A stretch of DNA of 64,000 nucleotides from Bacteroidota bacterium (GTDB taxonomy: Bacteria; Bacteroidota; Bacteroidia; AKYH767-A; OLB10): assembly GCA_016699635.1 (NCBI GenBank), contig CP064983.1:806001-870000 (forward strand), given 5' to 3'. The first letter of the stretch is position 1. Each line of letters starts with the position of its first letter. Positions 20,394-29,846 of the stretch are shown one piece after another. The notes under the pieces are model-generated. The model made no database searches. It was not told where the DNA came from and was given only the letters and a program-made list of their open reading frames with translations. Position numbers and translations under genes: made by a program.

Positions 20394-21347
20394 ATGCGTA
20401 CAGCAATTCTTATAGCTACAATTTTTACAACACTAAATATTTCCTGTGCTACAGGACAAAAAAACAGCTCTTCAAACGAACCGGATATGAAAGAACAACT
20501 AAAAAACGGAACTAATATTTATTTTGAAAATAAAACTATCAGTACTGATTTAAATTTTACAAATCTGCTGCAACCTGTTGTTGAAAGCAATGGCATAAAC
20601 CGATGTTATGTCAACTCTGCAATTACTTTTAAACAGTGTACATTCAAAGGAAAAATTACAGGATATGCTACTGATCAATCAGGCAAGTCAACAATGACTT
20701 ATTTTCAAAAAAGTGTAACATTCATTGATTGTATTTTTGAAGATGATATAAATTTAAGAGGAGCAATATTTTCTGCTCCGGCAAATTTTCAAGGTTGTAG
20801 CTTTGTAAAAAAAGCCGATTTTCAGGAATGTCATTTTTATACAGATGCTTTATTAAATGAAACCAAATATCGCGAAGAAGCATTCTTTCAAAATGCTGTA
20901 TTTATGAAAAAAATGATTCTTATGAATGCACGATTTGAATCAAATGTATATTTTCAAAATGCTGTTTTTTATTTTGATGCGCAGTTTAGCAATGCAGAGT
21001 TTCAGAAATATGCTGATTTTACTGTTTGCACTTTTCAGATGGGTGTTTTCTTCAACTACTGCAAATTTCAACAACAGGCAGTTTTCAGTAGTAGTGTGTT
21101 TAGTAAACGCTTCGAAATACTTAGTACCACAGCTCAGCAATTGGACATGAGAAAATGTCATTTTGGTTTTGTCCCCAAATTGATGAAAAGTAATATTGTT
21201 TCAGAACTTGACTTCAGCGGAAGCCATTTTACAGACGGCATTCCTGACTTAAAAGAAACTTCTGCTGCAACAATATTAGCATCAGAGATTGTTTTATGCG
21301 ATAAAAGTTACTCTCAGGAGCAGTTTTTAAAAGCCTCAGGTAAGTAA
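20394..21347 (+). CDS. Pentapeptide-like repeat protein with possible lipoprotein signal
   Basis: A 317-residue protein with a hydrophobic N-terminus ending NISC (Cys 18), a weak lipobox. From about residue 75 it is built of short repeats centred on Phe, such as FKQCTFKGKI, FIDCIFEDDINLRGAIFSAP, FQGCSFVKKADFQECHFY, FQNAVFMKK and FSNAEFQKYADF. This spacing of an inward Phe every five residues is the pentapeptide-repeat pattern that folds into a right-handed quadrilateral beta-helix. The consensus A(D/N)LXX is unusual here because Phe dominates and Cys is frequent. Function is unknown. It sits 102 bases after the papain-like gene, behind that gene's terminator, so it is probably transcribed separately. 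Intact frame. Confidence 0.75.
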   Translation: MRTAILIATIFTTLNISCATGQKNSSSNEPDMKEQLKNGTNIYFENKTISTDLNFTNLLQPVVESNGINRCYVNSAITFKQCTFKGKITGYATDQSGKSTMTYFQKSVTFIDCIFEDDINLRGAIFSAPANFQGCSFVKKADFQECHFYTDALLNETKYREEAFFQNAVFMKKMILMNARFESNVYFQNAVFYFDAQFSNAEFQKYADFTVCTFQMGVFFNYCKFQQQAVFSSSVFSKRFEILSTTAQQLDMRKCHFGFVPKLMKSNIVSELDFSGSHFTDGIPDLKETSAATILASEIVLCDKSYSQEQFLKASGK

Positions 21348-21471
21348 GCTTATTTTTGATTTCATTATTGAAAATAGAACATTTTAGCTACTTTAAGCAA
21401 GTAAGATTTATTCAAAATCCGTTTTGCAGTAATATACCGTTACATTTTCTTTGTATCAAAATTCAAATATC

Positions 21472-23931
21472 ATGAAACAGATTAACAAAAAAGGAAGAAG
21501 CATCCTTATCATGCTTGCCATCATGCTCTCCGGTTTGAGCAGTATGGCACAAAATTGTAATGCAAACTTTCAATACTTTGCCGGACCCGGTGGAGTAGTA
21601 ACTTTTATGGACTCAAGTTTTGCATCAGGCAATATCACCGGTTATACCTGGACTTTTGGTGATGGCACATCAGGAACAGGTCAGCAAGTATCGCATACTT
21701 ATAATGGTGTGGGTCCTTACACAGTATGTTTATTTATTACAACATCTAATGGTTGCAGCGATTCTACCTGCGCATTAGTTAGTTTAAACCCCTGTAATAT
21801 ATCCGGTGTCATTCTTTATGATTCACTGCAACAAACATTAACAGTTACAGCATCAGGCGGTGTAGCACCTTACACCTACAACTGGACAAATGGTCAAACA
21901 GGAATGAGCATTTCTGTTGGTAATCCAGGAATGTATTGCTGTGTGATTACCGATGCTAACGGCTGTGCCTATACAGCATGCTATATGGTGGGTGGCTCCG
22001 GTTGCAGTGCAGCATTTATCACCAACATTATGGGTAATGTTGTGGTGTTTGGTAACAACTCACAGAGTTTTGCATCACTACTCTGGAACTTTGGTGATGG
22101 CACCACTTCTGTTGCTACATCACCAACACACACTTATGCTCAGGCAGGAACCTATTATCCTTGTCTGACAGTTTATGATGGCAACGGTGCTATATGTTCA
22201 CAGTATTGCGATACGATTGTAATTGTACCACAAGCAGGCAATACAGTTATTTGCGGCAATGTCTTTCAGGACATGAATGCCAATGGATTTAATGATAATG
22301 AACCGGGCTTTGCCAATACACCGGTAATGATTTGGGGATCCGGTATGCAATACACTGCAATGCCCGATTCAAATGGTAATTACAGCATCAATGTTCCTCC
22401 CGGAACTTATAATATTGTTTACTGTGTTCAACAACCTTACAGTCTTACCTTACCACTTGATTCAGGAGGTTGCGGTTTTTATCAGGTAACAATTGCAGCA
22501 GGTGATACTATATGTGGATTTAATTTTGGTGTTTCTCTCAACAGTTCTTCAATAGAAGGTTATGTTTTTGTTGACAGCAACACTAATGGAATCAAAGATG
22601 CAGGCGAAGCAGGTATTGCTTATCAACCTGTGCAGATTGGAAACCTTACTTCCTACACTGATTTAACAGGAAAATATGAGCGTTATGTTCCGATTGGAAC
22701 TTATACAGTTTCCTATACGCCAACAGGAGTTTATGCATCTTATCCATTGACAACTGCAAGTAGTAACAGTGTAAGTGTCGTAGGCGTTGGTATTACTTAT
22801 CAGGGTGGAAACTATGGTCTTGATTTACCCGCAGGTTCAACAAATCTTGCAGTAAATTTATTACCGCATACTACTGTTACACCCGGCTTCCCTGCATGGT
22901 ACGATATTCAGGTTTGCAACATTGGCATCAACCCAACAGGTGCAACAGTTACTATGAACTACGACCCGGGATTAACTTATACATTTGGTAGTCCTGTACC
23001 AACATCTGTAAATACAACTGCGCACGTCATTACCTGGAATCTTCCAACAATGACTTCAGGACAATGCCTCTATATACAGGCCGACTTCAGTGCTTCAACT
23101 TCTTATCAGATTGGCGACCCAACGTTTGAGTTCTGCAGCGCCTATCCAACATCAGGAACTGATATTGATTTAACTAATAATACTGATACCGTTCATCAGA
23201 TTGTTACAGGCTCATGGGATCCGAACAATAAACTTTCTGTTCAAACCAACAACAACAATCCTGTTCAGCAGATTGTGTCTTCAATAAATTCAAATCAGGA
23301 AATTGAATATACTATCAACTTCCAGAATTTAGGAACAGCACCTGCAGTGAATGTAGTGGTAGTTGACAACCTCTCTACTGATTTGGTTGCAAGTTCTTAT
23401 CAGTTAACCGGTGCAAGCCACAATGTTTCTGTAAGCCGCAATGGCATGAATGTTATTTATAATTTTCAGAACATTATGCTTCCTGATGCCATCAGCAATG
23501 AACCGATGAGTCATGGATTTGTGTCATATAAAATCAATGCCGTTAACGGACTTGCTGCAGGAACTCAAATTGCTGATTTCTCAAGAATTTATTTCGACTT
23601 CAATAGTCCGGTAACTACTAACATTGCAGTTGTTACTATGGTGAATCCTACTGGAATTAACGAACAAAGCGAAGCCAACTTACAAAGTGTTTATCCTAAT
23701 CCTGTCAGTGATGTTGCAACTGTTCAGTTTACATTAGGGCAAAATTCTTTAGTAGGACTTGAATTGTTTGATGCGGCAGGACGCAGCACCACATTAATGC
23801 CCGAAGTCATGATGCAGGCAGGCTTGCATAAAACAAATCTAAATGCCAATCAGCTTTCAGAAGGCTTATATCTTCTTAAGTTGACAGTCAATGGAAAATC
23901 ATCAGTAATGAAGGTTACAATTAAACATTAA
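21472..23931 (+). CDS. PKD/SdrD-type T9SS cargo protein
   Basis: An 819-residue secreted protein. Signal peptide (ILIMLAIMLSGLSSMA), PKD domain (YTWTFGDGTSGTGQQVSHTY), a SprB-like repeat (VTASGGVAPYTYNWTNGQTG, CCVITDANGC), second PKD domain (LLWNFGDGTTSVATSPTHTY), two SdrD-B-like domains (VFQDMNANGFNDNEPG and VFVDSNTNGIKDAGEAG), a module beginning GSWDPNNK and ending IYFDFNSPV, and a T9SS sorting domain (SVYPNPVSDVATVQF, SEGLYLLKLTVNG). It is likely a surface adhesin or matrix component; the sequence gives no enzyme motif. The gene at 43740-46484 shares its last three modules and is a paralogue. ATG 21472 (MKQINKKGRS) is preferred over a TTG seven codons upstream. Frame intact; a strong terminator follows. 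Confidence 0.88.
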   Translation: MKQINKKGRSILIMLAIMLSGLSSMAQNCNANFQYFAGPGGVVTFMDSSFASGNITGYTWTFGDGTSGTGQQVSHTYNGVGPYTVCLFITTSNGCSDSTCALVSLNPCNISGVILYDSLQQTLTVTASGGVAPYTYNWTNGQTGMSISVGNPGMYCCVITDANGCAYTACYMVGGSGCSAAFITNIMGNVVVFGNNSQSFASLLWNFGDGTTSVATSPTHTYAQAGTYYPCLTVYDGNGAICSQYCDTIVIVPQAGNTVICGNVFQDMNANGFNDNEPGFANTPVMIWGSGMQYTAMPDSNGNYSINVPPGTYNIVYCVQQPYSLTLPLDSGGCGFYQVTIAAGDTICGFNFGVSLNSSSIEGYVFVDSNTNGIKDAGEAGIAYQPVQIGNLTSYTDLTGKYERYVPIGTYTVSYTPTGVYASYPLTTASSNSVSVVGVGITYQGGNYGLDLPAGSTNLAVNLLPHTTVTPGFPAWYDIQVCNIGINPTGATVTMNYDPGLTYTFGSPVPTSVNTTAHVITWNLPTMTSGQCLYIQADFSASTSYQIGDPTFEFCSAYPTSGTDIDLTNNTDTVHQIVTGSWDPNNKLSVQTNNNNPVQQIVSSINSNQEIEYTINFQNLGTAPAVNVVVVDNLSTDLVASSYQLTGASHNVSVSRNGMNVIYNFQNIMLPDAISNEPMSHGFVSYKINAVNGLAAGTQIADFSRIYFDFNSPVTTNIAVVTMVNPTGINEQSEANLQSVYPNPVSDVATVQFTLGQNSLVGLELFDAAGRSTTLMPEVMMQAGLHKTNLNANQLSEGLYLLKLTVNGKSSVMKVTIKH

Positions 23932-23951
23932 CCTTGATTTTTGGTCATCAT

Positions 23952-23983
23952 TAAAAAAGCCCTCTTTTCAGAGGGCTTTTTGT
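23952..23983. terminator. Bidirectional terminator between the PKD cargo gene and the carboxyltransferase gene
   Basis: AGCCCTCT (23958-23965) and AGAGGGCT (23970-23977) pair perfectly around a four-base loop. A run of A lies before it and a run of T after it, so it can stop both convergent transcripts. Confidence 0.85.
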
Positions 23984-24020
23984 TTAAAACAATATTGTAA
24001 TAAATAAGAAATATTCCTTC

Positions 24021-25561
24021 CTACAACGGAATATTTCCATGCTTCTTCTTAGGCAATTTGGCTGCTTTATTTTCAAGCATTTTAAATGCCTTAATCAATT
24101 TTTCTCTTGTCTGTGCAGGCTCAATCACTTCATCAATATAGCCACGTTCTGCTGCTTTGTATGGATTGGCAAAAAGCTCAATATATTCCTGTTCTTTTTC
24201 TTTCAGCTTTTCAGCAGGATTATCAGCCTTACTAATTTCTTTTTTGAAAATAATTTCTGCTGCACCTTTTGCTCCCATCACTGCAATCTCTGCAGATGGC
24301 CATGCATAGTTCATGTCGGCACCAATATGTTTGGAGTTCATCACATCATAAGCACCACCATAAGCTTTACGTGTGATGACAGTTATTCTTGGCACCGTTG
24401 CCTCACTAAATGCATACAACAATTTAGCTCCGTTAGTAATGATGGCATTCCACTCCTGATCGGTACCGGGCAAAAATCCCGGAACATCTTCAAACACCAA
24501 CAATGGAATATTAAAACAATCGCAAAAACGAACAAAGCGTGCTGCCTTAGTTGATGAATGATTATCTAAAACACCTGCCAGAAACATAGGCTGATTGGCA
24601 ACTACGCCAATGCTACGACCGGCTAAACGCGCAAAGCCAACAACAATATTTTCGGCAAAGTCTTTATGTACTTCAAAAAAGAATTTTCGTCTGCTACCTG
24701 CGCTACTACCTCTCGTATGTCGTAAGGCTGATTTGGATTTTCAGGTACAATCGTATTCAAACCCTCACGCACTTCATTAGCTTCTGAATATGCAACTGAT
24801 GGCGGCATCTCCTCGCAATTTGACGGAATATAACTCAGTAAAGTTTTAAGATACTGAATACATTCCATCTCATTGGCACAAGAAAAATGTGTCACTCCGG
24901 ATTTTGTTGAATGGGTTGATGCTCCACCTAACTCTTCTGCACTTACTTCCTCATGGGTAACTGTTTTTACAACATTAGGTCCGGTAACAAACATATATGA
25001 CGTGTTTTGTACCATCATAATAAAATCTGTTATTGCAGGTGAGTAAACAGCCCCACCTGCACAAGGTCCCATAATGGCACTCAATTGAGGAATAACTCCT
25101 GATGCCAATGTGTTACGATAAAAAATATCTGCATAGCCTCCCAATGAAACAACACCTTCCTGAATGCGGGCACCTCCACTATCATTTAAGCCGATTACAG
25201 GTGCACCATTTTGCATGGCCAAATCCATAATACGGCAAATTTTTTCTGCATGTGTCTCACTCAGGGAGCCACCAAATACAGTAAAGTCCTGAGAAAAAAC
25301 ATACACCAACCTACCATGAATTGTTCCGTAACCGGTAACAACACCATCACCAAGATATTTCTCTTTTGCCAGGCCAAAGTCTGTTGCACGATGCGTTACC
25401 AACATGCCTATCTCTTCAAAACTACCCTCATCAAGCAAAAAATGTATCCGCTCTCTTGCCGTTAGTTTTCCTTTCTTATGCTGATCGTCAATCCGCTTGG
25501 CACCGCCACCTGCAAGTGCTTCCTTCTTTTTCTGTTCAAGTAATGATAATTTATCTTTCAC
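24021..25561 (-). CDS. pccB: Acyl-CoA (propionyl-CoA) carboxylase carboxyltransferase subunit, PccB type
   Basis: About 513 residues after correction, normal for the family. N-terminal GGGAKRIDDQHKKGKLTARE and LLDEGSFEEIG, then FSQDFTVFGGSLSE, VIGLNDSGGARIQEGV, IMGPCAGGAVYSPA and, in the second half, DVPGFLPGTDQE, KAYGGAYDVM and AYAWPSAEIAVMG-like sequence (NYAWPSAEIAVMGAKGAAEI). The enzyme moves a carboxyl group from biotin to propionyl-CoA or a related acyl-CoA. One base is missing in the A6 run 24675-24680; restoring it joins SFFEVHKDFAENIVVGFARL. TTG 25588 overlaps a TAAGTTTG promoter box, so GTG 25561 (VKDKLSLLEQKK) is the preferred start. The biotin carrier and carboxylase genes are about 12 kb away rather than adjacent. 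Confidence 0.92.
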
Positions 25562-25585
25562 TGCTGTGTTAATTATTCTATTGTG

Positions 25586-25593
25586 CAAACTTA
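25586..25593 (-). promoter_or_regulatory. Promoter -7 box for the carboxyltransferase gene
   Basis: The minus strand reads TAAGTTTG, an exact TAnnTTTG match followed by C, 25 bases before GTG 25561. It overlaps TTG 25588, which argues against that codon as start. Confidence 0.5.
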
Positions 25594-25704
25594 AAAAACT
25601 AAATGAAGAACTGCCCGTTTAACATAAAACTAAAGCCCTGTCAGGCAAGGAATCGAACTTTTTTCCGTTCTTAGCAAGGTAAAAAGTTCTACATAAATCA
25701 ATTT

Positions 25705-28170
25705 GTGAAAACCATTTTCCAATCGCTTGCAGGCATTGCTTTATTCCTTCTTTTTCACAGCACTTCGTTGGCACAACTTACCAGAATTTCAGGTAAGGTT
25801 ACCGATGCACTCACCGGTGAGCCTATACCCTTTGCCAGTGTTGTTTTTAAAAAATCTACCATAGGTGTCAACACCAATATTGATGGCATCTACACTTTAG
25901 AATCAGATACACCAAGCGACAGCATCTCTGCTCAGTTTTTAGGATATATTCCTGTATCGCTTCCGGTTCGAAAAGGTCAAACACAAACCATCAATTTTCT
26001 TTTAAAAGCCAGCAAGGTTGAACTGAAAGAAGCAGTGATTCACGCAGGAGAAAACCCGGCCAACATCATCATTAAAAAAGTTATTGCAAACAGGGATAAA
26101 AATAATTTTGAAAAACTGAACAGCTATTCCTTCGAAACATACAATAAATTAGAATTTGATTTAACCAACATTACCGACAAATTTAAAAACCGTAAAATTT
26201 TTAAACCCTTTGCATTTATCTTTGACAATATTGATAGTACTACTACCAACGAAAAACCTTTTCTGCCTATTTTTATTACAGAATCTTTAAGTGACCGCTA
26301 TCTGTCTAACAATCCAAAAGACAAACGCGAAATCATTAAAGCAAGTAAGGTTTCCGGTGTTGAGAACGAAACGGTAACACAGTTTTTGGGTGATATGTAC
26401 CAAAACATAAACATCTACGATAATTTTATGGATGTGTTCGGCAAAAAATTTGTTAGTCCTATTTCGAGTCTTGGACTAATTTATTACAAATATTATCTGC
26501 TCGACAGTTTGTATATGGGTAACAATCATTGCTATAAACTTAAGTTTAAACCACGCAGACCCGAAGACCTTACTTTTACAGGTGAGATGTTTATTACCGA
26601 CACTACTTGGGCAGTCAAAAAAGTAAACATGCGTATTTCCAATAAAGCCAATATCAACTTTGTGGAAGACTGTGCTGTTGTAAAAGAATATGAATTTGTG
26701 GACAGCACCATGTGGATGCTTTCAAAAGATTTGTTGGTGATAGAATTTGCTGCTCGCGATAAAGGACTTGGTCTCATAGGACGAAAGTCAACATCTTATA
26801 AAAACTTTGATTTGAACAAACCTATTCCACCAAATGTAATGAAAGGCTCGCAGGATGTGGTTGTACTTGATAGTGCACTTTACAAAGACAATAGTTTTTG
26901 GGATACGGCTAGGCATGATTCGTTAAACGAGCGTGAAAAGAAAATTTACACCATGGTTGACACCATTAAATCATTACCTGCTTATAAAACTTATGTTGAT
27001 GTAATTACACTTTTTGTTACCGGATATAAAACATTGGGCAAAGTTGATTTGGGACCGTATTTCACAGTATTTAGTTTTAATGAAATTGAAGGTTATCGTT
27101 TTCGGCTTGGTGGAAAAACGAATCAGGATTTTAGTAAACATCTGCGTTTAGAAGGCTTTGTTGCCTATGGTACAAAAAACGAACAGTTCAACTATAGTTT
27201 TGGCACTCGTTACTTATTTACAACAAAACCACGCATGGGTGTTGGCTTTAAATACAGGCACGATGTGATGCAACTTGGGCAAAGTGATAATGCATTTCAG
27301 GACGATAATATTTTGGCATCGCTTTTCAGGCGATCGGCCTCCAACAAATTAACTTATACTGAAAGTGAAAAAATTTATTTTGAAAAAGAATGGCTTTCCG
27401 GTGTCAGTGGACGAATCACTTTTGAACACAATGAGTTTATACCACTAGGAAAATTAGATTATCGTTACTATACAAATGAAAATGAAAGCAACATCAGAGA
27501 TAAAATTAACACGTCTGATATTTCTGCTTACTTCAGGTTTGCCTATCGTGAAAAATTTGTTGAAAGCAAGCATGGACGTGTAAGTCTTGGAAGTAAATAT
27601 CCGGTGCTGCAGGCTGTATATACACAAGGATTAAAAGGTGTTTTACGAAGTGACTTTGATTATCAGAAACTGATTGTTAAGGTGGATGATTATTTATATA
27701 CTGCACCAATCGGCTATCTGTACTATGTTTTAGAAGCCGGAAAAGTTTGGGGTAAATTACCTTATCCGTTACTGGAAGTGCATCGCGGCAATGAATCCTA
27801 TTTTTATGATTATCTATCTTTCAACCTGATGAATTATTATGAATTTGTCTGCTACCAATATTTTGCATTTTATGCAACACATCATTTTGAAGGATTCTTC
27901 TTAGATAAAATTCCATTGCTTAAAAAATTAAAGTGGCGCGAAGTGGCAAGCCTTCGTGGTGTTTATGGCAGCATGTCGCAAAAAAATCATGATTTAATGG
28001 TTGCCCCTACCTACAATACACTTTCTAAAAAACCCTATCTTGAGGCAGGTTTTGGAGTAGAAAATATTTTAAAAATAATTCGTGTTGATTTTATTTATCG
28101 TCTCAGCTATTTAGACAATCCTGACATTTCTAAGTTCGGAATCAGAGGAAGTTTGCAATTGACATTCTGA
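25705..28170 (+). CDS. DUF5686 family outer-membrane protein with carboxypeptidase-regulatory domain
   Basis: An 821-residue Bacteroidota protein. Signal peptide (IALFLLFHSTSLA), a carboxypeptidase-regulatory-like domain (ISGKVTDALTGEPIPFASVV, GYIPVSLPVRKGQ) and a large DUF5686 region with the ENPANIIIKKVIANRDKNN signature, ending in a beta-barrel-like C-terminus (IRVDFIYRLSYLDNP, GIRGSLQLTF). Location is probably the outer membrane. The biochemical role of the family is not established. Start is GTG 25705; no in-frame ATG gives a complete signal peptide. It is followed closely by lptB, though lptB has its own promoter box overlapping the end of the intergenic gap. Frame intact. Confidence 0.88.
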   Translation: MKTIFQSLAGIALFLLFHSTSLAQLTRISGKVTDALTGEPIPFASVVFKKSTIGVNTNIDGIYTLESDTPSDSISAQFLGYIPVSLPVRKGQTQTINFLLKASKVELKEAVIHAGENPANIIIKKVIANRDKNNFEKLNSYSFETYNKLEFDLTNITDKFKNRKIFKPFAFIFDNIDSTTTNEKPFLPIFITESLSDRYLSNNPKDKREIIKASKVSGVENETVTQFLGDMYQNINIYDNFMDVFGKKFVSPISSLGLIYYKYYLLDSLYMGNNHCYKLKFKPRRPEDLTFTGEMFITDTTWAVKKVNMRISNKANINFVEDCAVVKEYEFVDSTMWMLSKDLLVIEFAARDKGLGLIGRKSTSYKNFDLNKPIPPNVMKGSQDVVVLDSALYKDNSFWDTARHDSLNEREKKIYTMVDTIKSLPAYKTYVDVITLFVTGYKTLGKVDLGPYFTVFSFNEIEGYRFRLGGKTNQDFSKHLRLEGFVAYGTKNEQFNYSFGTRYLFTTKPRMGVGFKYRHDVMQLGQSDNAFQDDNILASLFRRSASNKLTYTESEKIYFEKEWLSGVSGRITFEHNEFIPLGKLDYRYYTNENESNIRDKINTSDISAYFRFAYREKFVESKHGRVSLGSKYPVLQAVYTQGLKGVLRSDFDYQKLIVKVDDYLYTAPIGYLYYVLEAGKVWGKLPYPLLEVHRGNESYFYDYLSFNLMNYYEFVCYQYFAFYATHHFEGFFLDKIPLLKKLKWREVASLRGVYGSMSQKNHDLMVAPTYNTLSKKPYLEAGFGVENILKIIRVDFIYRLSYLDNPDISKFGIRGSLQLTF

Positions 28171-28177
28171 TAGCTGT

Positions 28178-28185
28178 TATCTTTG
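28178..28185 (+). promoter_or_regulatory. Promoter -7 box for lptB
   Basis: TATCTTTG, an exact TAnnTTTG match followed by C, lies 21 bases before ATG 28207. A TTTG at 28152-28155 with 22-base spacing is a possible -33 element. Its position supports the start at 28207 rather than a codon further upstream. Confidence 0.6.
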
Positions 28186-28206
28186 CACCATATTGAATTG
28201 ACAAAA

Positions 28207-28932
28207 ATGTTGTTACGCGCAGAAAACTTAGTTAAGATTTATAAAAAACGAACCGTTGTTAACAATGTGTCTATTCAGGTAGCACAAGGTGAAATTGTTG
28301 GTTTGCTTGGCCCCAATGGTGCCGGTAAAACCACAACGTTTTATATGACTGTTGGCTTGATAAAACCCAATAGCGGTAAAATTTTTCTTGATGATAATGA
28401 TATTACAGCCTTGCCAATGTATAAAAGGGCACAGTCCGGTATTGGCTATTTAGCTCAGGAAGCTTCTGTTTTTCGCAAATTAAGTGTTGAAGATAATATT
28501 AAGGCTGTTTTGGAGATGACAAAACTTTCGCAAGAAGAACAGGATGCCAAGACAGAAGAACTTCTTAATGAATTCGGTTTACAGAGGATAAGAAAAAGCC
28601 GAGGTGATCTATTATCCGGTGGCGAACGCAGACGAACAGAGATTGCACGTGCTTTGGCTGTGAGTCCTAAATTTATTCTGCTCGATGAGCCATTTGCAGG
28701 TGTTGACCCCATTGCTGTTGAAGACATACAATCAATTGTAGCAAAGCTTAAAGAAAAAAATATCGGAATTTTAATTACTGATCACAACGTTCACGAAACA
28801 CTAACTATAACTGACCGCGCCTATCTGCTGTACGAAGGTAAAATTTTAAAAGCCGGTACTGCCGAAGACCTTGCTAATGATGAGCAGGTTCGAAAAGTAT
28901 ATCTCGGACAGAATTTTGAGCTTAGGAATTAA
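28207..28932 (+). CDS. lptB: LPS export ABC transporter ATP-binding protein LptB
   Basis: A 241-residue ABC ATPase. Walker A GLLGPNGAGKTTTFYM, Q-loop region GIGYLAQEASVFRKLSVEDN, signature LLSGGERRRTEIARALA, Walker B KFILLDEPFAGVDPIAVED and switch His in ILITDHNVHETL are all present. The FYMTVGLIKP and YLAQEASVFRKL segments are characteristic of LptB. It powers extraction of lipopolysaccharide from the inner membrane with LptF and LptG, which are not in the window. ATG 28207 (MLLRAENLVKIYK) is chosen because an upstream start overlaps the promoter box. It converges with the LytS-type kinase gene, 11 bases apart. Confidence 0.95.
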   Translation: MLLRAENLVKIYKKRTVVNNVSIQVAQGEIVGLLGPNGAGKTTTFYMTVGLIKPNSGKIFLDDNDITALPMYKRAQSGIGYLAQEASVFRKLSVEDNIKAVLEMTKLSQEEQDAKTEELLNEFGLQRIRKSRGDLLSGGERRRTEIARALAVSPKFILLDEPFAGVDPIAVEDIQSIVAKLKEKNIGILITDHNVHETLTITDRAYLLYEGKILKAGTAEDLANDEQVRKVYLGQNFELRN

Positions 28933-28943
28933 ATAGCAAGATT

Positions 28944-29738
28944 TTAATCCAAAAGAGGAAGATATAGTTTCACAACCTTACCCTGATAACTGCCATCACC
29001 ACCAATAATTTCTTTTTCAATTATTCTGGCATTGGCATTGTTGCTTTGATTGATAATATCTAAACGCTCCTTAGTGATTTGCATTCCCATTGATTTTCGT
29101 TTGGCATTGCGCAGTTTTTCATCTTCTGACATTCGGGCATCTGCTTTACAACCATTATCCTTTATTTCAAAAACTAATTCATCTTTTGTGCTGTCAACAT
29201 TAATGGTAAGAAGACCACCATCTTTTCTGTTTTTTAAACCATGCCAAATTGCATTCTCTACAATAGGCTGAATAATCATTGGCGGAACCATCACACTTTC
29301 ATTATCTATAGTTTCATTAATTGTCAGTTGATAATTAAAACTATAATTAAGCCTCATACATTCAACCTGAATATAAAGATCAATAACTTCACAATCGTCC
29401 TTCAAAGAAATATTCTGATGGTTTGAGTTTTCAAGAATCTTACGGATTAATGTGCCTAACTTTAAAACATAGTTTCCTGCCTTTTGCATTTCCTTATCAG
29501 CAATTAAAATGTAAATGCTGTTTAATGCATTGAACATAAAATGTGGATTCACCTGTGCACGCAGCGCCTTCATTTCTACTTGAGCTACCTGAAGTTGCAA
29601 TCTGCTTTTTTCTATCTGAACTTCTGCCTCGCGTTTTGAACGGTAAAAGATAAAAAACAAAAAAGCAAACGCCAATAAGAAAGCAGCAAAGCTAAACATC
29701 ATTAGCTCCTTGGAGGTTACCAATAAAAAAACACCCAT
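28944..29738 (-). CDS. Short LytS/YehU-type sensor histidine kinase
   Basis: A 264-residue membrane histidine kinase. One membrane helix (FSFAAFLLAFAFLFFIFYR, residues 15-33) is followed by a coiled linker, the His_kinase domain with ALRAQVNPHFMFNALNSIY (phosphorylated His 66), and an ATPase domain with PPMIIQPIVENAIWHGL (N box) and EIKDNGCKAD, then SMGMQITKERLDI. Unlike most family members it has no large N-terminal sensor (TPR or 7TM), and an in-frame stop lies 19 bases upstream of ATG, so no missing N-terminal frame is evident. No LytTR regulator lies next to it, so its partner is elsewhere. A small secreted-domain gene lies 108 bases upstream on the same strand. Confidence 0.88.
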   Translation of the reverse strand: MGVFLLVTSKELMMFSFAAFLLAFAFLFFIFYRSKREAEVQIEKSRLQLQVAQVEMKALRAQVNPHFMFNALNSIYILIADKEMQKAGNYVLKLGTLIRKILENSNHQNISLKDDCEVIDLYIQVECMRLNYSFNYQLTINETIDNESVMVPPMIIQPIVENAIWHGLKNRKDGGLLTINVDSTKDELVFEIKDNGCKADARMSEDEKLRNAKRKSMGMQITKERLDIINQSNNANARIIEKEIIGGDGSYQGKVVKLYLPLLD

Positions 29739-29846
29739 ATAAAAACTTAACTCGGATTAAAACTTGTAACCGATGAACTACACGGCTGAAATCTATTGGC
29801 CAAAATAACTAAAATTGAATAAAAATAATACCTTTATTAAAAAAAC

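Noticed and set aside
24039..24554. A 171-residue Phe/Cys-rich plus-strand frame
   Set aside because: Antisense to the well-conserved PccB carboxyltransferase; no family resemblance.
25589..25704. Possible tRNA in the gap between the carboxyltransferase and DUF5686 genes
   Set aside because: A TTCGA-like stretch is seen only by chance; no cloverleaf or anticodon arm can be drawn.
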